NCBI GenBank assembly: GCA_001423545.1
Contig: LMOK01000002.1
Location: forward strand, 248,001-312,000
Length of the DNA stretch: 64,000 bases
From: Orlajensenia sp001423545
Lineage (GTDB): Bacteria > Actinomycetota > Actinomycetes > Actinomycetales > Microbacteriaceae
Reading direction: 5' to 3'
A model generated the notes under the pieces. It was not told the DNA's origin and did no database searches. It worked only from the letters and a program-made list of their open reading frames with translations. Position numbers and translations under genes: made by a program. Below are positions 49,501-56,614 of this stretch, one piece after another. Positions within the stretch are counted from its first letter, which is position 1, and each line of letters begins with the position of its first letter.

Positions 49501-50362
49501 AGGCGTGATCGCGCCACGAGTGCTCAGGCTCGAAGCCCAGCACCCGCCGCGCCTTCGCGATCGAGAGCAGGGTGTCGTTCACGCCGAGCTCACCGTGCAC
49601 CGGCACCTCGGGGAACACCTCGGCGACGAGTTCGGCGTTCGGCCGGCTCATCACGGTGTCGGCAGCCGCGATGATGAAACGGTCGAACCCCGGCCCTGCC
49701 GTCGTCAGCGCACGCTCGATGGCCTGGGCGCCGTCGCGACCGTCGATGTAGCCCCACAGGTTCCACTTGCGTGCGTTCGCATCCGAGTCGAATGACGGGA
49801 ACGCCGCGTAGTCCTCCGGGTCCATCACGTTCGAGAAGCGCAGCGCCGTGATCGACAGCTCGGGGTCCCAGCGCACGAGCTCGATCGCCAGCTGCTCCTC
49901 GAGGTGCTTCACCAGCGAGTAGACGCTCTCGGGTCGCGCCGGGTACTCCTCGTCGACGGGGATGTAGGGCGGCGGCACATCGAACGGCAGGCCGAGCACG
50001 GTCTCGCTCGAGGCGTAGACGATGCGCTGGATGCCGAGTCGCTTCGCCGCCCAGAAGACGTTGAAGGTCCCGATCATGTTGTTGTGGAACGTGCTCACGT
50101 CACTCACCAGGCCCGGCGCCGGAACGGCGGCGAGGTGCACGAGGGCGTCGACGGTGCCGCGATCCTCGTGGCCGTCCGGCTGCTCGGCGAGGCCGGCGAT
50201 CGCATCGATCACGGCGCCGAAGTCGCTCAGGTCGACCCGCAGGAATCCCGGCCCGCGTTCGCCGTTCTGGTCGAGATTGACCACCTCATGACCGGATGCC
50301 GCGAGCTCGCGCACCACCGTTCGTCCGAGCTTGCCCGATCCACCAGTCACCACGATGCGCAT
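49499..50362 (-). CDS. NAD-dependent epimerase/dehydratase, uronate-dehydrogenase-like
   Basis: A 287-residue extended SDR. Cofactor motif VTGGSGKLGRTVVRE, LVHLAAVPAPG, catalytic Ser/Tyr/Lys in YASSETVLGLPFD and ESVYSLVKHLEEQL. The pattern TVLGLPFDVPPPYIPVDEEY resembles uronate dehydrogenase/NDP-sugar epimerases, so a sugar substrate is likely. Start ATG 50362 gives the usual N-terminus. It stands alone at the end of a minus-strand group. Confidence 0.88.
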   Translation of the reverse strand: MRIVVTGGSGKLGRTVVRELAASGHEVVNLDQNGERGPGFLRVDLSDFGAVIDAIAGLAEQPDGHEDRGTVDALVHLAAVPAPGLVSDVSTFHNNMIGTFNVFWAAKRLGIQRIVYASSETVLGLPFDVPPPYIPVDEEYPARPESVYSLVKHLEEQLAIELVRWDPELSITALRFSNVMDPEDYAAFPSFDSDANARKWNLWGYIDGRDGAQAIERALTTAGPGFDRFIIAAADTVMSRPNAELVAEVFPEVPVHGELGVNDTLLSIAKARRVLGFEPEHSWRDHA

Positions 50363-50432
50363 GGGTCCATCCTGCCTCGCTTCGCCGACGCATCGGCCGT
50401 TCCCTGCGCTGCAGGCGCCGACGTCGGTCGGA

Positions 50433-51080
50433 TCAGGCCGCGACGAGACCGCGCGACCCCGTGCGGCGACGCGAGCGAGCGGCATCCGTCTGGGCGATCG
50501 CGCGGGCCTGGTCGAGCCATGCTGCTCGCCGCTCCTCCGTGCTGAAGCGCACGGCGGCGAAACGCGTGACCCCCACGGTGCGGATGCCGCAGTAGCGCAG
50601 CGTGGCACGGATCAGCGAGGTCTCGCTCGCATTGCGGTAGACCAGGCGGTTCCATGCCGTCGGCGAGTCCATGGTCATGACGACGCGCGCGGTCCGTCCT
50701 CCGAGGAGTGGTTCCGAACGGTGCCCTGATCCGTAGCGGAAGGCGAATCCCGACACGAAGACACGGTCGATGAACGCCTTGAAGACCGCGGGATAGGTGC
50801 CCCACCACTGCGGGTACACGAAGACGAGGTGGTCTGCCCAGCGCACGAGCTCGATGGCGTGGCGGGTTCCGGCGTCGAGATGATCGACCTCGCCTTCGCG
50901 GCCGGTACGCAGGGAATCGCGGTCGTCAGGGGAGAGCTCGAAGTCGAGGTCGGCCAGATCGAGCACGCGCACCTCGCCTGACTCGCGGGCCGCGTCGGCG
51001 TAGGCCGCGGCAACAGCGTGGTTGAAGCTGTCGGCGATCGGGTGCCCGATCACGATGAGGGTGTTCGAGGGGGAGGTCAT
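50433..51080 (-). CDS. NAD(P)H-dependent quinone oxidoreductase (flavodoxin fold)
   Basis: A 215-residue MdaB/KefF-like quinone reductase: LIVIGHPIADSFNHAVAAAY (flavin phosphate loop), DLDFELSPDD, WADHLVFVYPQWWGTYPAVF with the conserved P-WW-pocket, and FKAFIDRVF. It would reduce quinones by two electrons and protect from oxidative stress. It follows the MarR at 51083 by two bases in one transcript, so the regulator probably controls it. Confidence 0.9.
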   Translation of the reverse strand: MTSPSNTLIVIGHPIADSFNHAVAAAYADAARESGEVRVLDLADLDFELSPDDRDSLRTGREGEVDHLDAGTRHAIELVRWADHLVFVYPQWWGTYPAVFKAFIDRVFVSGFAFRYGSGHRSEPLLGGRTARVVMTMDSPTAWNRLVYRNASETSLIRATLRYCGIRTVGVTRFAAVRFSTEERRAAWLDQARAIAQTDAARSRRRTGSRGLVAA

Positions 51081-51082
51081 GG

Positions 51083-51529
51083 CTACATTCCTTTTCGGGT
51101 CAGAACAGTGATGACGGTCTTCAGCTGCTGGTGGAGCTGGTCGAGGTCGACCTCGGTGATGTCGGTGAAGACCTCGGTGAACGAGTCGTCGAGGGCTGTG
51201 GTCGCATCCTCGGTGAGTCGGGATCCTGCCGGCGTCAGGGCCAGCAGCACGCGGCGGGAGTTCGCGGGATCGCCGCTCAGCTCCACCCAGCCCGCATCGA
51301 CGAACGACGGCAGCCTCTTGCTCACGGCTGCCTTGGAGACGCCGAGGCAGCGTCCCATCGTCGTGATGTCCGGCAGGTCAAGGGTGGCCAGCACGGCGAG
51401 GAACATGAACTGGCTGTAGCTCACGCCGAAGCGTTCATGCAGCAGTCCGTCGGCGAAGTCGTCGAGCTGGGCCATGAGGTGATGCAGGGTGACCGTGATG
51501 CGGTCATCCGGCGGGGGGATCTCGATCAT
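51083..51529 (-). CDS. MarR-family regulator of quinone reductase
   Basis: A 148-residue MarR-type winged helix: FGVSYSQFMFLAVLATLDLP, TTMGRCLGVSKAAVSKRLPS (recognition helix) and GWVELSGDPANSRRVLLALT (wing). Two identical 14-base palindromes lie just upstream of its start at 51538 and 51561, the expected autoregulatory sites. Likely senses quinones or oxidants; that is inferred from the reductase partner. Confidence 0.9.
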   Translation of the reverse strand: MIEIPPPDDRITVTLHHLMAQLDDFADGLLHERFGVSYSQFMFLAVLATLDLPDITTMGRCLGVSKAAVSKRLPSFVDAGWVELSGDPANSRRVLLALTPAGSRLTEDATTALDDSFTEVFTDITEVDLDQLHQQLKTVITVLTRKGM

Positions 51530-51537
51530 GAGGATGA

Positions 51538-51574
51538 GTCAACCGGTTGACACCGGACTTGTCAACCGGTTGAC
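51538..51574. promoter_or_regulatory. tandem MarR operators
   Basis: GTCAACCGGTTGAC occurs twice, at 51538-51551 and 51561-51574, each a perfect palindrome with centres 23 bases apart, about two helix turns. They lie 9-45 bases upstream of the MarR start. Confidence 0.85.
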
Positions 51575-51629
51575 ACGTATTTCCGCATCAACTCTTGACG
51601 GGTGGGTGGCGGAGGAATAATCTTAATCA

Positions 51630-51643
51630 ATCAAATGGTTGAT
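51630..51643. promoter_or_regulatory. ArsR operator candidate
   Basis: ATCAA-ATGG-TTGAT is a perfect dyad 18 bases upstream of the ArsR start. GGTTGAT is repeated at 51637 and 51653, so the region holds several half sites. Confidence 0.55.
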
Positions 51644-51660
51644 CAAGCAGAAGGTTGATG

Positions 51661-52050
51661 ATGATCGTGGATCCGACGTCGGAGGAGCGGCTCGACCGGG
51701 CATTCATGGCCCTGGCCGACCCCATCCGTCGCCGGATCATCGTCCGCCTCAGCCGAGGCTCGGCCACGGTCAATGAACTCGCGGAGCCGTTCGAGATCTC
51801 CAAACAGGCGGTCTCGAAGCACATCCAGGTGCTGGAGCAGGCGGGGCTGGTCACGCGCACGCGCGATGCCCAGCGCCGGCCCGTGCACCTGAACGCCGTC
51901 GAGCTCGAACGCATGACCAGCTGGATCGACCGGTACAGGCTCATCCACGAGCAGCAGTTCCGCAGTCTCGACGCGGTGCTCGGCGCGATGGGCGCATCGG
52001 ATGCAGCAGCACCGGCATCCGTCGACACCATCAAGGAGAAGGAACAATGA
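51661..52050 (+). CDS. ArsR-family regulator (SRPBCC-associated)
   Basis: A 129-residue winged-helix regulator: LDRAFMALADPIRRRIIVRL, RGSATVNELAEPFEISKQAVSKHIQVLEQ (split) with the recognition helix SKQAVSKHI and AGLVTRTRDAQRRPVHLN. No metal-binding Cys motif, so it belongs to the type paired with SRPBCC proteins. ATG 51661 gives six bases to AAGG; upstream ATG 51658 and TTG 51655 are possible. It overlaps the SRPBCC gene by four bases. Confidence 0.88.
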   Translation: MIVDPTSEERLDRAFMALADPIRRRIIVRLSRGSATVNELAEPFEISKQAVSKHIQVLEQAGLVTRTRDAQRRPVHLNAVELERMTSWIDRYRLIHEQQFRSLDAVLGAMGASDAAAPASVDTIKEKEQ

Positions 52051-52523
52051 GCACCACCACCAACGCCCTCACCGTCACGGCGCCGGAAGGCGTGCAGTAC
52101 GTCGACTTCGTGCGCGAGTTCGATTACCCCGTGGAGGCCGTCTTCAACGCCCACCGCGATCCCGCCCTCGTGGCCCAGTGGCTCGGCCCGCGCGATCTCG
52201 AGATGGAGATCGAGGAGTACGACTTCCGCACCGGAGGCCGCTACCGCTACGTGCACGGCCGCGGCGACGAGAAGTACGGATTCAACGGCGTCTTCCATGT
52301 CGTGCGCGAGAACGAGTTCGCCGTGCAGACCTTCGAGTTCGAGGGCTACCCCGACGTCGTCGCGCTCGACTCGATGCGCTTCATCGACCTCGGCAACGGG
52401 CGCACCCGCCTCGAGGGCCACTCCGTCTATCCCACCCAGGAGGCCCGCGACGGCATGGTCGCCTCGGGCATGGAGATCGGCATGCGCGAGGGCTACGAGC
52501 GCCTCGAGGAACTGCTCGGCTGA
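52047..52523 (+). CDS. SRPBCC/AHSA1-domain protein
   Basis: A 158-residue START-like ligand-binding protein: VREFDYPVEAVFNAHRDPAL, VAQWLGPRDLEMEIEEYDFR, TGGRYRYVHGRGDEKYGFNG and the late YPTQEARDGMVASGMEIGMR ending. Members of this ArsR-linked group are ligand-binding with no known reaction. It is followed by an 83-base inverted repeat and then a VOC gene, likely one transcript. Confidence 0.9.
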   Translation: MSTTTNALTVTAPEGVQYVDFVREFDYPVEAVFNAHRDPALVAQWLGPRDLEMEIEEYDFRTGGRYRYVHGRGDEKYGFNGVFHVVRENEFAVQTFEFEGYPDVVALDSMRFIDLGNGRTRLEGHSVYPTQEARDGMVASGMEIGMREGYERLEELLG

Positions 52524-52527
52524 CCCT

Positions 52528-52610
52528 CTGGAAAGCGAGGAGGTTCTTCCCCTGCGGAAGGTCCGCCGGCCCCACGGGCCTGATCCTGACCGGACTTCCT
52601 CGCTTTCCAG
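52528..52610. repeat. 83-base intergenic inverted repeat
   Basis: Perfect 14-base outer arms CTGGAAAGCGAGGA / TCCTCGCTTTCCAG, with inner GGCCCcacGGGCC. It fills the gap between SRPBCC stop and VOC start, so it is transcribed and can fold into a hairpin. Could be an attenuator, RNA processing site or small mobile element. Confidence 0.7.
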
Positions 52611-52629
52611 CCAACGAAAGGAACACATC

Positions 52630-53073
52630 ATGGACTGGACCCTCGAAGTCGTCATCGTGCCCGTCAAGGACATCGACCGATCGATCGCGTTCTACCGTGA
52701 CAAGGTCGGCTTCGACCTCGATCACGACACCGACATGGGTGAGGCGCGCATCGTGCAGTTCACTCCGCGCGGCTCCGGCTGCTCGATCGTGATCGGCACC
52801 CTGCCGTCTCAGAACCAGATGGAGCCGGGCTCGCTCAAGGGCCTGCAGCTCGTGGTCTCGGATGCCGCCACGGCGCGCGAGGAGCTCCTCGGCCGGGGCG
52901 TCGACGCCAGCGAGCTGACGGTCTTCGACGAGCGCGACGGCGGCACGTTCTTCGGCTTCAGCGATCCCGACGGCAACAGTTGGGCCGTGCAGGAGCTGCG
53001 GGTGCGCGCCGAGAAGCCGCTCATTCCGGTCGAGTACCGCGGGCGCTTCGGCGAGGAGTACGAGGTCGAATAG
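52630..53073 (+). CDS. VOC-family (glyoxalase-like) protein
   Basis: A 147-residue single VOC domain: TLEVVIVPVKDIDRSIAFYR, DKVGFDLDHDTDMGEARIVQ, FTPRGSGCSIVIG and SDPDGNSWAVQEL with the C-terminal metal Glu. Relatives often act in small-molecule binding. GAAAGGAACACATC precedes the ATG. The ArsR-SRPBCC-VOC order is a recurring actinobacterial module of unknown substrate. Confidence 0.9.
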   Translation: MDWTLEVVIVPVKDIDRSIAFYRDKVGFDLDHDTDMGEARIVQFTPRGSGCSIVIGTLPSQNQMEPGSLKGLQLVVSDAATAREELLGRGVDASELTVFDERDGGTFFGFSDPDGNSWAVQELRVRAEKPLIPVEYRGRFGEEYEVE

Positions 53074-53088
53074 CGCGAGGATGGTTCT

Positions 53089-53973
53089 GTGACCGACTCT
53101 CCGCAGATCCTCCGCTACGCCGCCTTCTCCACCGACCCTCGCGGCGGCAATCCCGCCGGTGTCGTGCTCGACGCCGGCGGGATGACCGACGTCGAGATGC
53201 AGCGCATCGCCGCCGAGCTCGATTACGCCGAGACCGCGTTCGTGACGAGTGCCGAGGGTGGCATCCACGCGATCCGCTACTTCAGCCCGATCGCCGAGGT
53301 GCCGTTCTGCGGTCACGCCACCATCGCGACGGCCGTCGCGATCGCCGAGCGCGACGGCGTCGGCGAGATCCGGTTCAGCACCCCGGTCGGGGAGATCCCG
53401 ATCGTGACGGATGCCGGAGCTCCGGATGCCGCCGCAGATGCCCGCGCCTCCGCGCCGGCCGTCATCACCGCCGCCTTCACCAGCGTCGACCCGGCCGTCG
53501 AGCCACTCGATGCCGCAGCGCTCAGCCAGATCCTCGCCATGACCTCGCTCAGCGAGACGCAGCTCGACGAGCGCTACCCGCCGCGCGTCGCCTTCGCGGG
53601 CAACAGGCATCCGATCGTCGTCGTCGCCGATGCCGACGTCTTCGACTCCTTCACCTTCTCGCCCGTCGTCGCACGCTCCCTCATGGACGTCGAGGGCTGG
53701 GCCGGCACCATCACCATGCTGCGAGCGGTCGGCCCCGCCGAGTTCGAGGCACGCAACATCTTCCCGGTCGGTCGCATCACCGAGGATCCCGCGACGGGAT
53801 CCGCGGCAGCCTCCCTCGGCGGCTACCTGCGCGAGCTCGGCCTCATCGAGCCCCCGGCGCGCGTGATCGTCCACCAGGGTCGCCACGTCGGCCGCCCGAG
53901 TGTGCTGACCGTCGACATCCCGGTGTCGGGTGGCATCACGGTGCGCGGGAGCGCCGTCCCCATCCCCGAGTGA
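53089..53973 (+). CDS. PhzF-family isomerase-like protein
   Basis: A 294-residue PhzF-fold protein with two like domains. Motifs: FSTDPRGGNPAGVVLDAGGM (near residue 13), DYAETAFVT with the catalytic-type Glu, VPFCGHATIATA, and NIFPVGRITEDPATGSAAAS. The family isomerises or epimerises small acids; most members have no known substrate. GTG 53089 is used with GCGAGGATGG upstream. An Ala/Asp-rich insert (APDAAADARASAPA) lies between the domains. Confidence 0.9.
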   Translation: MTDSPQILRYAAFSTDPRGGNPAGVVLDAGGMTDVEMQRIAAELDYAETAFVTSAEGGIHAIRYFSPIAEVPFCGHATIATAVAIAERDGVGEIRFSTPVGEIPIVTDAGAPDAAADARASAPAVITAAFTSVDPAVEPLDAAALSQILAMTSLSETQLDERYPPRVAFAGNRHPIVVVADADVFDSFTFSPVVARSLMDVEGWAGTITMLRAVGPAEFEARNIFPVGRITEDPATGSAAASLGGYLRELGLIEPPARVIVHQGRHVGRPSVLTVDIPVSGGITVRGSAVPIPE

Positions 53974-54129
53974 ACCGGCGACTCGCTCGGCGCCCTGGTC
54001 GCGAATCTCGACGAATTCCAAACCGATCAGGCGTCGGCGTCGTATCCCTTCCGTTCTGCGCGGAGAGAAGACTGCGCAGCGCCTGATCGTCATCTGTGGT
54101 CGACCCGACGACCTCTTGTGCGGATGACA

Positions 54130-54163
54130 GGAAGGGCCTCGCGAGAGCGCGCGGGGCCCTTCC
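54130..54163. terminator. hairpin terminator
   Basis: GGAAGGGCC...GGCCCTTCC closes a G-C-rich loop (9-base stem). It lies about 155 bases after the PhzF stop and before repeat copy 7. The 53974-54129 stretch between holds nothing else I could recognise. Confidence 0.65.
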
Positions 54164-54175
54164 ACATCTCCCTCC

Positions 54176-54215
54176 CGCTCGCTGAGACCCGACGAAGTCC
54201 GCGGCCGCAGCGCAT
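54176..54215. repeat. family R half-repeat, copy 7
   Basis: CGCTCGCTGAGACCCGACGA followed by AGTCCGCGGCCGCAGCGC is the left arm only. It follows the terminator directly. Confidence 0.75.
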
Positions 54216-54269
54216 CAGTGACGCAGGCACCCGGCAGGATGGACTCACACCGCGTCGAAGGGGGAACGG

Positions 54270-55025
54270 ATGCCGTTCATCACCGAGGACGGCGAGCCAC
54301 TCGCCTCCATCGAGCTCGGCCAGGTGCCGCCCGACGGCTACCTGTTCCAGCTGCGTCGCGCCATCGGCTACAGGGAGCCGGGCGCCGCCGACGTCGTCTG
54401 GGCGCCGGCCCACGTGCCCGACTCCCATCCGACCCGGCAGAACAGCACCGACCTCGCGTCGGTGCCTGACTTCCTCTGGAGCTTCATCGCCTCCTACGGC
54501 CGCCAGTCGGCTCCGGCCATCGTGCACGACCACCGCTCGGAGGTCGCCGCCCTGATCGGTGACGGCGGCGATCCGCAGGCCGCCCTCGATCAGCGCCGGG
54601 AGGACGACCGTGTCTTCCTGGTGGGTCTCCGCGAGCAGCGGGTTCCACTGCTGCGCGCCTGGCTCATGTGGGGCTGGGTGTCCGCGGAGCGCTACCTGCG
54701 GCACGCCCTCCCGCTGGGACTGCTGCTCCTCGTGCAGGTGCTGCTCTCACTCGTGGCCATCGCGACGGGCATCGTGCTGGCGATCACGACGGACCCGATC
54801 TGGCTCCTGCTGCTCCTGGCTCCCCTCGCGGCGTCGTTCCTCTGGGGCCAGGACTGGCTCATGATGGTGGTGCTGTCCTACGGGAGCGCCATCATCGCGC
54901 CGCTCCTCATCGTGCACCTGCTCGCGCTGCTTCCGTTCCGTCTCCTCGAGTTCATCGTCGAACTCCTCAGCGGGGGACAGCCCACGCAGGTGTTCCGTCC
55001 GACGCTCCGACCGCCCGGTCGGTGA
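54270..55025 (+). CDS. DUF1353-domain membrane protein
   Basis: A 251-residue protein with an N-terminal DUF1353 domain (STDLASVPDFLWSFIASYGR, SAPAIVHDHRSEVAAL) and a membrane part with two to four helices from about residue 150 (LPLGLLLLVQVLLSLVAIAT, DPIWLLLLLAPLAASFLWGQ and a later pair). DUF1353 alone is common in phage and bacterial enzymes of unknown reaction; this fusion to a membrane tail is unusual. ATG 54270 has GAAGGGGGAACGG. Confidence 0.8.
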   Translation: MPFITEDGEPLASIELGQVPPDGYLFQLRRAIGYREPGAADVVWAPAHVPDSHPTRQNSTDLASVPDFLWSFIASYGRQSAPAIVHDHRSEVAALIGDGGDPQAALDQRREDDRVFLVGLREQRVPLLRAWLMWGWVSAERYLRHALPLGLLLLVQVLLSLVAIATGIVLAITTDPIWLLLLLAPLAASFLWGQDWLMMVVLSYGSAIIAPLLIVHLLALLPFRLLEFIVELLSGGQPTQVFRPTLRPPGR

Positions 55026-55108
55026 TCCACAGACTGCCGGGTGCCGCTCACTCGCAGCCCGGGTTCCGGTGGTCCGCTGCATCCGGATGCCGCGGGTAGA
55101 TTGTCTGC

Positions 55109-55357
55109 ATGGCTGAGAACACCCCCGAGCCGCGCCTGCCCGGCCGCGCTGGACGCAAGCACATGAGCGCACTGGTCGCCTGGCCGCTCGGCCTCGTCAT
55201 CGGCGGAGTGCTCGGCGTCGCCATCGGCTACTCGCTCGACAGCGTCGTGGCCGGGGCCCTCATCGGCATCGGGATCGGCATCGCGTTCGGCGTGATCTTC
55301 TCCCCGACGTCGACCGAGGGCAAGCGCCCGCGCAGGGCACCGAAGTCCGGGAGGTAG
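55109..55357 (+). CDS. small glycine-zipper membrane protein
   Basis: An 82-residue protein with two helices: LVAWPLGLVIGGVLGVAIGY and GALIGIGIGIAFGVIF. The helices have small-residue GxxxG-like spacing and the C-terminus is basic (KRPRRAPKSGR). No known function. ATG 55109 is the only reasonable start. It is convergent with the DMT exporter. Confidence 0.65.
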   Translation: MAENTPEPRLPGRAGRKHMSALVAWPLGLVIGGVLGVAIGYSLDSVVAGALIGIGIGIAFGVIFSPTSTEGKRPRRAPKSGR

Positions 55358-55373
55358 CGCGAGCCGCGCAGAC

Positions 55374-56333
55374 TCAGGCCAGCGCCAGCATCCCGGCGGC
55401 CGTGAGCGCCAGCGCCAACCCGATCCACTGCACGGGGGCGATGCGCTCGCGCAGCACGATCGCGGCCAGCAGGATGGTGCCGGCCGGATAGAGGGCCGTC
55501 AGCACGCTCATCACGCTGAGGTCGCCCACACGGATGCCGAGCAGCAGCAGGGTGTTCGCGACGGCGTCGATCACGCCGCACGCCACGGCGAGCATGATGC
55601 CGGTGCGCAGCATGGTCCGACCGTCGGATGCGGTTGCCGCCGCGGATGCGGGTGCCGACGTCGCGTCGTGGCCGTCGGCATCGGTTCCCATGCCGGTCAG
55701 GCTCGCGGCCTCGTGGCGTGAATGACGACGGCGGCGCAGTCCGATCGCGAAGAGGATGCCGACGACGCTGAACATGATCGCCGCATTGACCGCGCGATTC
55801 AGCACGAGGGGCACGAGCCCGCTGTCGTCGGGGCTGAGGTCGATGAGCACCAGGAACGCCCCGATGGCGGCTCCGGATCCGACCGCCATCAGGATGCCCT
55901 TGAGCGAGGGCCGAACAGCGCCCTTCTCGGGCACGAAGCCCACCATCACCACCGCGATGAGGGCGAGGCCGATCGCCCAGTAGCCGAGGGCCGCGAGGGT
56001 CTCGCCTCCGGCGAGGGCGACCGTCAAGGGCACGATCGCCGAGACCACGGCGGTCAGGGGCGACAGGATGCTCATCGGTCCGATGGCGAGGCAGGCGTAC
56101 AGCAGCGAGATGGCGATGGCGCCGGTGATTCCCGAGAGGGCACCCCAGAGAACGGCCTCCGAGGACCAGACGCCCCCGAGGAACGGCAGCAGGATCAGCA
56201 GCAGCACGAGCCCGGTGAGGGCCGCGACGGCCGTGGTGAGCAGGGCGCTCATGCGCTTGGCCGCGAGCCCCCCGAGGAAGTCGGCCGCGCCGAAGATGAG
56301 CGCGCCAGACACTCCGAGGATCACGGTCACCAT
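55374..56333 (-). CDS. DMT/EamA-family transporter
   Basis: A 319-residue ten-helix transporter with two EamA repeats: VILGVSGALIFGAADFLGGL, ALSGITGAIAISLLYACLAI and later VACGVIDAVANTLLLLGIRV, MSVLTALYPAGTILLAAIVL. A hydrophilic loop between the halves (about 205-240) is Ala/Asp/Ser-rich. Exports or imports small metabolites; the solute is unknown. Confidence 0.9.
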   Translation of the reverse strand: MVTVILGVSGALIFGAADFLGGLAAKRMSALLTTAVAALTGLVLLLILLPFLGGVWSSEAVLWGALSGITGAIAISLLYACLAIGPMSILSPLTAVVSAIVPLTVALAGGETLAALGYWAIGLALIAVVMVGFVPEKGAVRPSLKGILMAVGSGAAIGAFLVLIDLSPDDSGLVPLVLNRAVNAAIMFSVVGILFAIGLRRRRHSRHEAASLTGMGTDADGHDATSAPASAAATASDGRTMLRTGIMLAVACGVIDAVANTLLLLGIRVGDLSVMSVLTALYPAGTILLAAIVLRERIAPVQWIGLALALTAAGMLALA

Positions 56334-56449
56334 AGGCGACCAGCCTAGGGCGCGGTGGGCGTCCCCGCGTGCTCACGGCCGCCGGGCTGCATTCGCGCGC
56401 GGCGCTGTGGCGACCAACTTAAGAGCAGATGACATTTCCCTCACGGCTC

Positions 56450-56478
56450 TTGGCAGTGTCACGGGCAGCCCATAGTCT
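56450..56478 (+). promoter_or_regulatory. candidate promoter of nuclease-nucleotidase gene
   Basis: TTGGCA (56450-56455), 17-base spacer, TAGTCT (56473-56478), the spacing of a housekeeping promoter. It is about 137 bases upstream of the GTG start, leaving a long leader. Confidence 0.4.
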
Positions 56479-56614
56479 GCGGATGACCCCTGAACGAGTG
56501 CGCCCCGATTCGGGGTACATCCGGGAGGGGTCACCAGTTTCTCGGCACTGCGGCCGAACCCGCGCCCCGAGAGCAATCCTGTGCACCACATCCGTTTCAT
56601 CCGAAGGGAAGTCC

